Shown: positions 1 to 7,393 of the stretch, piece after piece | Position numbering within the stretch: the stretch's first letter is position 1 | Layout of the letters: each line of letters opens with the position of its first letter | Source of the DNA: JBBDWZ01 sp050732575 | Lineage (GTDB): Bacteria > Gemmatimonadota > Gemmatimonadetes > Longimicrobiales > RSA9 | Direction: 5' to 3' | Length of the DNA: 13,452 bases | Assembly (NCBI GenBank): GCA_050732575.1 | Contig: JBOHRF010000124.1 | Span: 1 to 13,452, forward strand | Made by a program: the position numbers and the translations under genes | The notes under the pieces: model-generated | Told to the model about the DNA's origin: nothing | Database searches by the model: none | Seen by the model: only the letters and a program-made list of their open reading frames with translations

Positions 1-546
1 GTCGCGCGCGGGGCACTGGCCGAGGGCGCAGCCATTGTGAACGATGTTTCCGCGCTGCGCCTGGATGCACGCATGGCCGAGGTGGTGGCTGACCGTGGCG
101 CCGGCCTGGTACTCATGCATTCGCGCGGTTCGGTTACCGAAATGGCCAGCTACGATAGTGCCAGGTATGGCGCCGATCCGGTGGGCGAAATGGTCGACGA
201 GCTCGGCGCACGGGCGCAGCAGGCGCGAGCTGCCGGTGTGCCCGCGCAGCACATCGTGCTGGACCCGGGTCTCGGTTTTTCCAAGCGCACGGAACACAGC
301 GTGGCCGCCATAGCACAGCTGGGGCGCATCCTGGCGCTGGGATATCCGGTGCTGCTCGGTCCTTCGCGCAAGCGTTTTGTGGGTGAGCTGACTGGTGGCC
401 TGCCTGCGGAAGGACGACTGGAGGGAACGATCGGGGCGTGCGTGGCAGGCCTGCTGCACGGCGCGCGCATCTTTCGCGTGCACGACGTGGCGCCTGTGCG
501 CCGTGCCCTATTGGTAGCGGACGCAGTTCACGGCGCTCAGCCATGA
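1..546 (+). CDS. folP: Dihydropteroate synthase, 5'-truncated by window edge
   Basis: This enzyme condenses 6-hydroxymethyl-dihydropterin pyrophosphate with p-aminobenzoate to give dihydropteroate, in cytoplasmic folate synthesis. The frame is open from base 1 and gives 181 residues, so about the first third of a normal 270-280-residue DHPS lies upstream. Visible DHPS motifs are IVNDVSALR near the start, VLMHSRG, LDPGLGFSKRTEHS at about 258-300, and GPSRKRF at 358-378, which is the SRK segment contacting the pterin/sulfonamide site. The C-terminus ends in RVHDVAPVRRAL, the usual last strand and helix of the TIM barrel. The first ATG-like codon here (GTG at 37) is internal and should not be taken as the start. 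The stop overlaps the cdaA start (ATGA), implying translational coupling. A folP-cdaA pair is also known in other phyla, often after ftsH. Confidence 0.95.
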   Translation, partial: VARGALAEGAAIVNDVSALRLDARMAEVVADRGAGLVLMHSRGSVTEMASYDSARYGADPVGEMVDELGARAQQARAAGVPAQHIVLDPGLGFSKRTEHSVAAIAQLGRILALGYPVLLGPSRKRFVGELTGGLPAEGRLEGTIGACVAGLLHGARIFRVHDVAPVRRALLVADAVHGAQP

Positions 547-1316
547 ACGACCTGCAACAGATCATTGGTACGCTGGATTGGATTGACCTGATCCAGATCG
601 TGCTGGTTGCGGCCGGCCTCTATTACCTGCTGCGGCTGCTCGTGCGTACAGGCGCCAGCCAGATGCTGATCGGCGTGCTGCTGTTCATAGCGCTTTACCT
701 TCTGGCCCGTGCGTTGGACCTGCGCCTCATCCGCCACGTACTGGAGAACCTGTTTCGTTACGGCGCCATTGCGCTGCTCATCATTTTCCAGCCCGAGCTA
801 CGCAGCGGATTGGCGCGCATAGGCCGGGCGCGCAGCTTCCGGTTCCTCAGCAATCTGCAGCAACGTGAAGTCCTGGATGAAGTGGTCGATGCCGTGACGC
901 GTCTTTCGCGTGCTCATATTGGGGCAATTATTGCGCTGGAGCGAGAGACCAAGCTGGAGGAGTATGCCGAGACCGGCACGCGCATTCAGGCACGCGTCGA
1001 GTCGGACCTGCTGCTCAGCATTTTTGCGCCCTATGGGCCCTTGCACGACGGCGCAGTTCTCATTGCCGGTGACACCATCATTGCGGCCAGCGTCATCCTG
1101 CCGCTCACCCAGTTCCCCGTGACCGATCGTACCTTGAGCACGCGTCACCGGGCGGCTCTCGGACTGTCCGAAGAAAGCGATGCTGTGGTCATCGTGGTCA
1201 GCGAAGAAACCTCGATCGTATCCGTAGCCCAACGCGGCCGCATCGAACGCAATATCGAGGAAGAACGACTGCGCGCGTTGCTGGCCGGCGCGCCCATGAT
1301 GCCCAGCCTACGTTGA
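543..1316 (+). CDS. cdaA: Membrane diadenylate cyclase (c-di-AMP synthase, CdaA type)
   Basis: The enzyme makes cyclic di-AMP from two ATP; the messenger controls potassium/osmolyte transport and wall homeostasis in bacteria that use it. The protein is 257 residues, the usual CdaA length. Three hydrophobic segments lie at about residues 14-33, 40-57 and 73-83, followed by a DisA_N catalytic domain. The catalytic motifs are intact: D169-G170-A171 (LHDGAVLI) and R201-H202-R203 (TRHRAALG). I chose ATG 543 because it overlaps the folP stop as ATGA and gives the standard N-terminus (MNDLQQIIGTLDW); the frame stays open upstream to a GTG at 438, but that would add 35 residues encoded by folP sequence. 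No CdaR/YbbR regulator or glmM follows, unlike the Firmicute cdaA-cdaR-glmM operon. Function is confident from the motifs; the physiological role here is inferred. Confidence 0.95.
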   Translation: MNDLQQIIGTLDWIDLIQIVLVAAGLYYLLRLLVRTGASQMLIGVLLFIALYLLARALDLRLIRHVLENLFRYGAIALLIIFQPELRSGLARIGRARSFRFLSNLQQREVLDEVVDAVTRLSRAHIGAIIALERETKLEEYAETGTRIQARVESDLLLSIFAPYGPLHDGAVLIAGDTIIAASVILPLTQFPVTDRTLSTRHRAALGLSEESDAVVIVVSEETSIVSVAQRGRIERNIEEERLRALLAGAPMMPSLR

Positions 1317-1361
1317 GAACGACGGGGGGTGTCCGCTACGCCCTCCATCTTGTTGATTACA

Positions 1362-1390
1362 TTGATATTTAGGGCACGCGGGGGTACAAT
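1362..1390 (+). promoter_or_regulatory. Predicted sigma70-type promoter for yggS (leaderless)
   Basis: The -35 element TTGATA lies at 1362-1367 and the -10 element TACAAT at 1385-1390, separated by exactly 17 bp. Each hexamer matches 5 of 6 consensus bases. The gap from 1317 to 1398 is visibly more AT-rich around 1350-1370 than its surroundings. Transcription would start about 1396-1399, while the yggS ATG is at 1399, so the mRNA would have little or no 5' leader. No Shine-Dalgarno sequence precedes this ATG, which agrees with a leaderless start. It probably drives yggS-divIVA and perhaps the genes downstream. Confidence 0.65.
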
Positions 1391-1398
1391 CCTCAGGC

Positions 1399-2106
1399 AT
1401 GGATGAAGCGCGCTTGCGTGAAAACCTCGCCCAGGTCGAGGCGCAGATCGAGCAGGCGCGCATGCGCTCGGGCCGGCGCGAAACCGTTACCATTGTCGCG
1501 GTTACCAAGGGACATCCACCGGATGTGGTGAAGGCGGCGCAGGCGGTGGGACTGAGTCGATGCGGTGAAAACCGGGTGGACGAGTTGGACGAGAAAGTGG
1601 CCGCCGTGGGGCGTGAAGCGGTCGAGTGGCACCTGGTCGGCCATCTGCAGCGCAATAAGGTGCGGCGCGCGCTGGCGCTGTTCGATCTGATCCATTCGAT
1701 CGATTCGGAGCGCCTGGCGGCCGAGCTGGCCCATGAGGCGCAGCGCTCGGGCACGACCGTGCGCGGTTTGATTCAAGTCAATGTATCGGGCGAGGAAACG
1801 AAGGGTGGATTTGACGCCCGGGAGTCATTTGAGCCGGTCATGGAACAGATCAGGCGCGTGGTGGCGCTACCAGCGCTCGAGGTGCTTGGACTCATGACCA
1901 TGGCGCCGTTCGATGCCGAAGAGAGCACACTGCGGCGGATCTTTCGCCGTTCGCGCGAATTGTACGATGAGTGCGGACGCGCCGTGACCGGATTTCAGGC
2001 CCGGCATTTGTCCATGGGCATGTCCGGTGACTACGAAGTAGCAGTGGAGGAGGGCAGTACCATGGTACGGCTGGGAACTATCCTGTTCGGGGAACGGCAC
2101 CAATGA
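1399..2106 (+). CDS. yggS: YggS/PLPBP-family pyridoxal-phosphate homeostasis protein
   Basis: This is a PLP-binding, single-domain protein with an alanine-racemase-type TIM barrel. It has no known catalytic turnover and buffers PLP and amino-acid/keto-acid pools in the cytoplasm. The 235-residue product is of normal family length. Family marks in order are VAVTKGHPP, with the PLP Schiff-base lysine at K37, then GENRVDELDEK, WHLVGHLQRNK, IHSIDSERLA, IQVNVSGEETKGG, LGLMTMAP and the phosphate-binding LSMGMSGDYEVA, followed by VRLGTILFGER at the C-terminus. The start at ATG 1399 gives the expected N-terminus and sits directly after a predicted promoter without an SD. The stop overlaps divIVA by 4 bp. 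A yggS homologue next to divIVA (with sepF between) is typical of Gram-positive division clusters; here sepF is absent. Confidence 0.95.
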   Translation: MDEARLRENLAQVEAQIEQARMRSGRRETVTIVAVTKGHPPDVVKAAQAVGLSRCGENRVDELDEKVAAVGREAVEWHLVGHLQRNKVRRALALFDLIHSIDSERLAAELAHEAQRSGTTVRGLIQVNVSGEETKGGFDARESFEPVMEQIRRVVALPALEVLGLMTMAPFDAEESTLRRIFRRSRELYDECGRAVTGFQARHLSMGMSGDYEVAVEEGSTMVRLGTILFGERHQ

Positions 2107-2756
2107 TCGATCTGACACCACTTGAAGTACGCAAGAAGAAAGGCGATTTCCGCAAGATCATGCGCGGATACGACCCCGGTCAGGTCGATGATTTTCTGGA
2201 CCTGGTGGCTGATCGTCTGGAGCAGTTGGTGCGCGACAACATTGCCAACGCCGAGCGAGTGATAGTAATCGAGGCGCAGGTTTCGGATTTCCGCGAACGC
2301 GAGCGCGCCTTGACCGAAGCACTGGTCACCGCGCAGGAGATGCGTGAGGAGATCCGCAAGCAGGTTGCCAAGGAAGCCGAGCTGGCCCGACGCGAGGCCG
2401 AGCAGGCTGCGGAGCACATCCGCTCTACTGCCGTGTTGGTGCGTCAGCGTGAGGAAGAAGCGATTCGGCGTTTGCGTGCGCGCCAGATGCAGCTGCTTCA
2501 GAGCTACCGCTCCTTCCTGGAACGCGAGTTGGCGGAGCTGGGCGTCATGGCCGAAACCCTGGAAGTCAATCGTTCCCGGCCCGTGATCCCCGACGCGCCC
2601 ACCGGCGAGCGCGCTGCCGCACCGCCGGTTGCGCCTGCCACGGCGCCGCCGGCAGCCGAAACGCGCAACCCGCCCGCTGATGCGAATGCCCCGCATCCTC
2701 CCAAGGAGGGAGACTCCGACGCGTGGTTGTCCACGCTGATCGAGAACAAGAGCTAG
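2103..2756 (+). CDS. divIVA: DivIVA-family coiled-coil polarity/septum protein
   Basis: DivIVA proteins bind negatively curved membrane at poles and septa and recruit division, wall-growth or chromosome-anchoring partners. The product is 217 residues. The N-terminus (LTPLEVRKKKGDFRKIMRGYDPGQVDDFLDLV) is the DivIVA lipid-binding domain, including an exposed aromatic and basic pair around F16-R17 and the RGYD turn at 21-24. Residues about 28-150 are strongly charged with heptad character, rich in Glu, Arg and Ala, as expected for a parallel coiled coil. Residues about 160-205 form a Pro/Ala-rich linker, followed by a short C-terminal segment ending WLSTLIENKS, possibly a partner-binding tail. 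The ATG overlaps the yggS stop (ATGA), so translation is probably coupled. The partner proteins are not in this window. The family call is secure; the cellular target is unknown. Confidence 0.92.
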   Translation: MIDLTPLEVRKKKGDFRKIMRGYDPGQVDDFLDLVADRLEQLVRDNIANAERVIVIEAQVSDFRERERALTEALVTAQEMREEIRKQVAKEAELARREAEQAAEHIRSTAVLVRQREEEAIRRLRARQMQLLQSYRSFLERELAELGVMAETLEVNRSRPVIPDAPTGERAAAPPVAPATAPPAAETRNPPADANAPHPPKEGDSDAWLSTLIENKS

Positions 2757-2759
2757 CCA

Positions 2760-3650
2760 GTGGCGGTTGAGACCGTCAACGGCGGAACGGCCGATGCGCA
2801 GCGCAATGCGCTGCGCGCGTCCGTGGACACCATTCGCGGAAAGACATCATTCGAGCCGGACATTGCCATCATCCTGGGCACCGGCCTGGGTGCGTTGGCG
2901 AATGAAATCGCGATCGAGACGGCTGTGGCTTACGCGGACATTCCGCATTTCCCTCTTTCCACCGTCGAGTCGCACACGGGTCGACTGCTGCTCGGCACGC
3001 TGCAGGGTCGCAAGGTTGTGACCATGCAGGGCCGCTTTCACCGCTACGAAGGTTACTCGCTGCAGCAGGTCGTGCATCCGCTGCGCACCATGTTCCTGCT
3101 GGGTGCGCGCATCCTCATCGTCTCCAACGTATCAGGCGGCATGCACCCGCTCTGGAACGCGGGGGACCTGGTGGTACTGGACGATCATATCAATCTGCTG
3201 GGAGACAATCCGCTGATCGGGCCGAATTTGGATGAGTTGGGTCCCCGTTTTCCGGATATGTCCGAGCCCTATGACCGCGGGTTGCAGGCGCTGGCCGAGC
3301 AGGTTGCGCTCGAGCAGCAAATCCCGCTGCGGCGCGGCGTGTACGCAGCCGTAGCCGGTCCCAATCTGGAAACGCGCGCCGAATATCGTATGTTGCGAGC
3401 CATGGGTGCAGATCTGGTGGGCATGAGCACGGTGCCGGAAGTCATCGTGGCGAGACACATGAACATGCGCGTGTTGGGCTTCAGCATAATCACCGATTTG
3501 TGTCTGCCGGACGCACTCGAGCCGGCCGAGTTGGCCACGATCATCCGCATCGCACAGTCGGCCGAGCCCAAGCTGGCTGCCGTGGTCAAAGGCGTGATCG
3601 AGCGCTTGCCCTCGACAATGGACCCGAGCACGCGCTCCGGGGATACATAG
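2760..3650 (+). CDS. Purine nucleoside phosphorylase, trimeric (PNP/MTAP) family
   Basis: This enzyme splits purine nucleosides with phosphate to base plus (deoxy)ribose-1-phosphate for purine salvage. The 296-residue product shows the family in order: ILGTGLG phosphate loop at 38-44, VESHTGRLLLG near 69-79, MQGRFHRYEGYS at 89-100, SNVSGGMHP near 122-130, AGPNLETRAEYR near 199-210, VGMSTVPEVIVARH near 220-233, and SIITDLC at 242-248. E204 matches the purine-contacting Glu of mammalian PNP. The usual Asn (SLITN in human PNP) is D246 here, and I see no His at the position that contacts the ribose 5'-OH. These differences could widen specificity toward 6-aminopurines. The start is GTG 2760, 3 bp after the divIVA stop, with no clear SD; GTG at 2823 (residue 22) is an alternative that still keeps the core. 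The gene is probably cotranscribed with divIVA. Confidence 0.93.
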   Translation: MAVETVNGGTADAQRNALRASVDTIRGKTSFEPDIAIILGTGLGALANEIAIETAVAYADIPHFPLSTVESHTGRLLLGTLQGRKVVTMQGRFHRYEGYSLQQVVHPLRTMFLLGARILIVSNVSGGMHPLWNAGDLVVLDDHINLLGDNPLIGPNLDELGPRFPDMSEPYDRGLQALAEQVALEQQIPLRRGVYAAVAGPNLETRAEYRMLRAMGADLVGMSTVPEVIVARHMNMRVLGFSIITDLCLPDALEPAELATIIRIAQSAEPKLAAVVKGVIERLPSTMDPSTRSGDT

Positions 3651-3702
3651 TCAGAACTGCCGCCTGCCCTTAGTTTCCGCGGTCCGTTTCCCTGAACGTT
3701 CG

Positions 3703-6700
3703 ATGGCGATGAGGTATCCGCAGTATCCCGATAACATCACACAGCTGGAAGAGTCGCAGCTCGAGATCTGGCGGCGCGAGCGACTGTTCGAGCAGACGCT
3801 GGCCGCAACCCGCGACGGCCAGGAGTTCGTCTTTTATGAAGGTCCGCCCACGGCCAATGGCAAGCCCGGGATTCATCACGTAATCAGTCGCACTATCAAA
3901 GATCTGGTGGCGCGTTATTGGACCATGAAAGGCCGGCATGTTACACGTATTGCCGGCTGGGACACGCACGGCCTGCCCGTAGAGATCGAGGCGGAAAAGA
4001 AGCTCGGCATCAGCGGCAAGCGCGAGATCGAGCAGCTCGGGATTGCGCGCTTCAACGAAGTGTGCCGGGAAAGCGTATTCACGTACAAAGAAGACTGGGA
4101 ACGCTTCTCGGAACGGATCGGCTATTGGCTGGACTATTCCAGCCCATACATCACGTTCAGCCCGCGTTACATCGAAAGTGTGTGGTGGATCCTCCAGCGA
4201 CTGAACGATCAGGGACTCATCTATCGTGGCTATAAGAGTGTGCCCTACTGCCCGCGCTGCGGCACGGCATTGAGCTCGCATGAGGTGGCGCAGGGTTACG
4301 AAGACGTGCGCGATCCCTCGCTTTATTTCCTGTGCCCATGGCAAGACGATGCGAGTCGCGCCTTCCTGGTATGGACGACCACGCCCTGGACTCTGCCCTC
4401 AAACGTGGCATTGGCCATCCATCCGGACCTGGTCTACGCCGAAGTCGAGCACAATGGGCGTCTGCTGATTTTGGCCGAGACGCGGGTCAACGCGGTGTTC
4501 GGTGAAACGGCAAACGTCGTGCGCCGGCATCGCGCCGCTGATCTGATTGGCACCCGCTACGTCCGACCTTTCGACATTGTCAAAACGCCTGCTAGCGAGA
4601 CGGCCTGGCGCGTCTACGCGGAAGACTTTGTGAGCGCCGATGATGGTACCGGCCTTGTGCACCTGGCGCCCGCGTTTGGCGCCGACGACTACGCGGCCGG
4701 ACAGCGCCACCAACTGCCGCTTGTGCGACCGATCGACGACGCCGGGAAATTCCAGGAGGACGTTGCCCTGGTGCCCGGTTTGTTCGTCAAGGCCGCCGAT
4801 GAAGTTCTGGTTGCCGATCTGAGCCGGCGGGGACTGGTCTGTCGGCATTCACTGGAGTGGCATTCGTATCCACACTGCTGGCGTTGCGCGAGCCCGCTCA
4901 TCTACATGGCGCGCGATTCCTGGTATATCCGCACGACGGCGCGCCGTGATCTCATGATCCATAACAACGCGCAGGTGTCGTGGTATCCCCCTGAAGTTGG
5001 CACGGGCCGATTCGGCGAGTGGCTGGCAGGTAATGTCGACTGGGCGCTTTCGCGCGAACGCTACTGGGGGACCCCGCTGCCCGCCTGGATCTGCTCGCAG
5101 GACAATACGCACATCGATTTCATTGGATCGCTAGCCGAGCTGGGTGAACGTGCGGGCGGCTTGCCGGCCGACTTCGATCCGCACCGGCCTTTCATCGACG
5201 AGCAGACCTGGTCCTGCCGCCAGTGCGCGGGCACCATGCGCCGCACACCCGAAGTGATCGACGTCTGGTTCGATTCGGGAGCCATGCCCTACGCGCAATG
5301 GCACTATCCGTTCGAGAACCAGGCGCAATTCAAGAAACATTATCCCGCGGATTTCATCTGCGAAGCCGTGGACCAAACGCGCGGCTGGTTCTATTCGCTG
5401 ATGGCCATCAGCACCATGTTGGGTGATGGCCCCAGCTACCGGCACGTGCTGGTCAACGACATGATCCTCGACAAAGAGGGTCAGAAGATGTCCAAGTCGC
5501 GCGGCAATGTGGTGGACCCGTGGGAAATGATTGCCGCCCACGGTGCGGATGCCATTCGCTGGTACCTGCTCACCGTGAGCCAGCCCTGGATGCCCAAGCA
5601 GTTTGATCCCGATGCCCTGGCGGAACACGCACATCGCACGTTCGACACACTGGCCAATACGTACAAGTTCTTCGAAATGTACGCCAACCTCGAGCGGTGG
5701 AGTCCGGGTGAGGGGGATCCGCCGGTCGAGCAGCGCGGTGTCCTGGATCGCTGGATCGTTGCGCGCACAGCCGCGCTGGTGGCACAGGTGCGGTCCGATC
5801 TCGATAGCTATGAGATCACGCGGGCAGCGCGGGCCCTGGGTGAGTTCATCGTCGACGATCTCTCGAACTGGTTTGTGCGGCGCAGCCGAGATCGATTCTA
5901 TGGTAGTACCGATGAAGCGGACACACGGGCGGCGTTCCGCACGCTCTGGGATGTCTTGCAGACGGTGGCGCGGTTGCTGGCCCCGATTACGCCCTTCCAA
6001 TCCGACTGGCTGTACCGCGCGCTCACGGGTCAAAGTGTGCACCTGGCCGGCTTTCCCGAGGCTGCCGCGCGCCTCGACCTGCCGTTACTGGAAGGCATGA
6101 GCGCGGTGCGCATGCTCAGCCGACTGGGCCGCGCGGCGCGCACGTCCGTGGGTATAAGGGTGCGCCAGCCGCTGCGCACCCTGTATGCCGTTGTGCCGAG
6201 TGCCAGCACCATAACCGATGCTTTGCTGGAAGTGGTGCGCGACGAGCTAAACGTGAAAGATGTCCGCTTCCTGCAGGCGGCCGAGGAGTTGGTCACGCTC
6301 ACGGCCGTACCCAATTTCCGGATCATCGGCAAACGGTTCGGCGCGCAGACGCAGCAGGCGGCTCAGCGAATTCGCGAACTCACATCCGCCCAGCTGAGCG
6401 CATTCCGGGCGGGCGCTCCTTTGATCATCAAGCTGGACGGGCAGGCACTCACATTGAGTGCGGAAGAACTGGAAATCCGCCAGAACGCGCGCGGTGAGCT
6501 GGTCGTCGAATCGGACGAGGGGTTTACGGTGGCCCTGGATCCAACCCTGGATGAGGCCCTGAAACTCGAGGGCCTGGCCCGCGAACTGGTGAACCGAGTG
6601 CAACGTGCTCGCCGCGATTCCGGATTGGAAGTGAGCGACCGCATCCGGCTGGGCATTTTCTCGGATAGCGCGGAAGTGATCCAGGCCGCGGAACGCTTTC

Positions 6701-6846
6701 GCACGTACATTGCCGGGGAGACCTTGACGGTCGCTCTGGAAACCGGCACGGATGTTCCAAATGAACCGGGGTACTCGGTGGTCCAAGCCGTGGAACTGGA
6801 GGGCCTGAGCGCGCGTCTCGCGCTCCAGGTCACTGCCAAGGAATAA
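3703..6846 (+). CDS. ileS: Isoleucyl-tRNA synthetase, class-2 type with GxHH signature
   Basis: The enzyme charges tRNA-Ile with isoleucine and edits valine. At 1047 residues it has the length of the eukaryote-like IleRS2 group. The ATP-site signature reads PTANGKPGIHHV, with G56-I57-H58-H59 in place of HxGH. K595-M596-S597-K598-S599 is canonical. The CP1 editing domain shows W224-TTTPWT-230 and GTGLVHLAPAFGADD (315-329), with D328 as the editing aspartate. Zn-type cysteine pairs are C183/C186, C392/C395 and C505/C508. VDWALSRERYWG and DVWFDSGAMPYAQW flank the catalytic core, the anticodon-binding helices follow at about 650-830, and a C-terminal IleRS2-like extension ends the protein. There is no SD before ATG 3703; ATG 3709 is an equal alternative. 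A 52-bp gap separates it from the phosphorylase gene, and lspA follows after 4 bp. IleRS2 enzymes are generally insensitive to mupirocin. Confidence 0.97.
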   Translation: MAMRYPQYPDNITQLEESQLEIWRRERLFEQTLAATRDGQEFVFYEGPPTANGKPGIHHVISRTIKDLVARYWTMKGRHVTRIAGWDTHGLPVEIEAEKKLGISGKREIEQLGIARFNEVCRESVFTYKEDWERFSERIGYWLDYSSPYITFSPRYIESVWWILQRLNDQGLIYRGYKSVPYCPRCGTALSSHEVAQGYEDVRDPSLYFLCPWQDDASRAFLVWTTTPWTLPSNVALAIHPDLVYAEVEHNGRLLILAETRVNAVFGETANVVRRHRAADLIGTRYVRPFDIVKTPASETAWRVYAEDFVSADDGTGLVHLAPAFGADDYAAGQRHQLPLVRPIDDAGKFQEDVALVPGLFVKAADEVLVADLSRRGLVCRHSLEWHSYPHCWRCASPLIYMARDSWYIRTTARRDLMIHNNAQVSWYPPEVGTGRFGEWLAGNVDWALSRERYWGTPLPAWICSQDNTHIDFIGSLAELGERAGGLPADFDPHRPFIDEQTWSCRQCAGTMRRTPEVIDVWFDSGAMPYAQWHYPFENQAQFKKHYPADFICEAVDQTRGWFYSLMAISTMLGDGPSYRHVLVNDMILDKEGQKMSKSRGNVVDPWEMIAAHGADAIRWYLLTVSQPWMPKQFDPDALAEHAHRTFDTLANTYKFFEMYANLERWSPGEGDPPVEQRGVLDRWIVARTAALVAQVRSDLDSYEITRAARALGEFIVDDLSNWFVRRSRDRFYGSTDEADTRAAFRTLWDVLQTVARLLAPITPFQSDWLYRALTGQSVHLAGFPEAAARLDLPLLEGMSAVRMLSRLGRAARTSVGIRVRQPLRTLYAVVPSASTITDALLEVVRDELNVKDVRFLQAAEELVTLTAVPNFRIIGKRFGAQTQQAAQRIRELTSAQLSAFRAGAPLIIKLDGQALTLSAEELEIRQNARGELVVESDEGFTVALDPTLDEALKLEGLARELVNRVQRARRDSGLEVSDRIRLGIFSDSAEVIQAAERFRTYIAGETLTVALETGTDVPNEPGYSVVQAVELEGLSARLALQVTAKE

Positions 6847-6850
6847 AGGA

Positions 6851-7393
6851 ATGGATGCCGCAACTGAACTGACAGCCAGCGCTAACACGAACGCCCGGTC
6901 CTGGAATGGGGGGAAGGTTGGCCTGTTCGCGGGCGTGTTGATGTTCGTAGTCGCGCTGGACTATGGAACCAAGATCCTGATTGAGCGCAAGTTCCACCTG
7001 TACGAGCAGATGAATGTCATTGGAGACTATGTGCGCCTGACTTACATCTACAATCCGGGCGCCGCCTTCGGCATTCATCTGGGCACCTACTCACGCTACA
7101 TTTTTCTCGTGTTGTCACTGGTCGCTCTGGTTGCCCTTGCCGGTATGTACTGGGTCACACCAGCCCGCGATCGAGTGCGGCTTTCCGCCATCGCGCTCAT
7201 TTGCGCCGGGGCGATCGGTAATCTGCTCGATCGAATCCGATCTGACTCGGGCGTGGTAGACTTCCTGGATGTGGGGTTCCGTGATCTGCGCTGGCCTGTA
7301 TTCAACGTGGCCGACATTGCGGTCACGACCGGCGCCATCTTGCTTGCCCTTTCCCTCTGGCGGGAGGAACGCCGGCCGGGCAGCGCCCCATGA
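6851..7393 (+). CDS. lspA: Lipoprotein signal peptidase (signal peptidase II)
   Basis: This inner-membrane aspartyl protease removes signal peptides from prolipoproteins after lipid attachment. The protein has 180 residues. Four hydrophobic segments lie at about 23-38, 82-101, 108-125 and 153-171. The diagnostic motifs are DYGTK (37-41), YNPGAAFG (67-74), GNLLDRI with catalytic D127, and FNVADIAV with catalytic D155. The N-terminal 20 residues are polar and longer than in many homologues. The ATG lies 4 bp after the ileS stop; a purine-rich AAAGGA abuts it with no spacer, so it is a poor SD and translation is probably coupled to ileS. The ileS-lspA order is conserved in many bacteria. The stop overlaps the rluD start as ATGA. 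Confidence 0.96.
   Translation: MDAATELTASANTNARSWNGGKVGLFAGVLMFVVALDYGTKILIERKFHLYEQMNVIGDYVRLTYIYNPGAAFGIHLGTYSRYIFLVLSLVALVALAGMYWVTPARDRVRLSAIALICAGAIGNLLDRIRSDSGVVDFLDVGFRDLRWPVFNVADIAVTTGAILLALSLWREERRPGSAP

Noticed and set aside
438..542. N-terminal extension of CdaA from a GTG at 438
   Set aside because: The extra 35 residues come from folP coding sequence in another frame. ATG 543 overlaps the folP stop as ATGA and matches the family N-terminus.
5131..6042. Long antisense open frame (303 codons) opposite ileS
   Set aside because: The ileS protein is unambiguous here; the antisense product has no family features.
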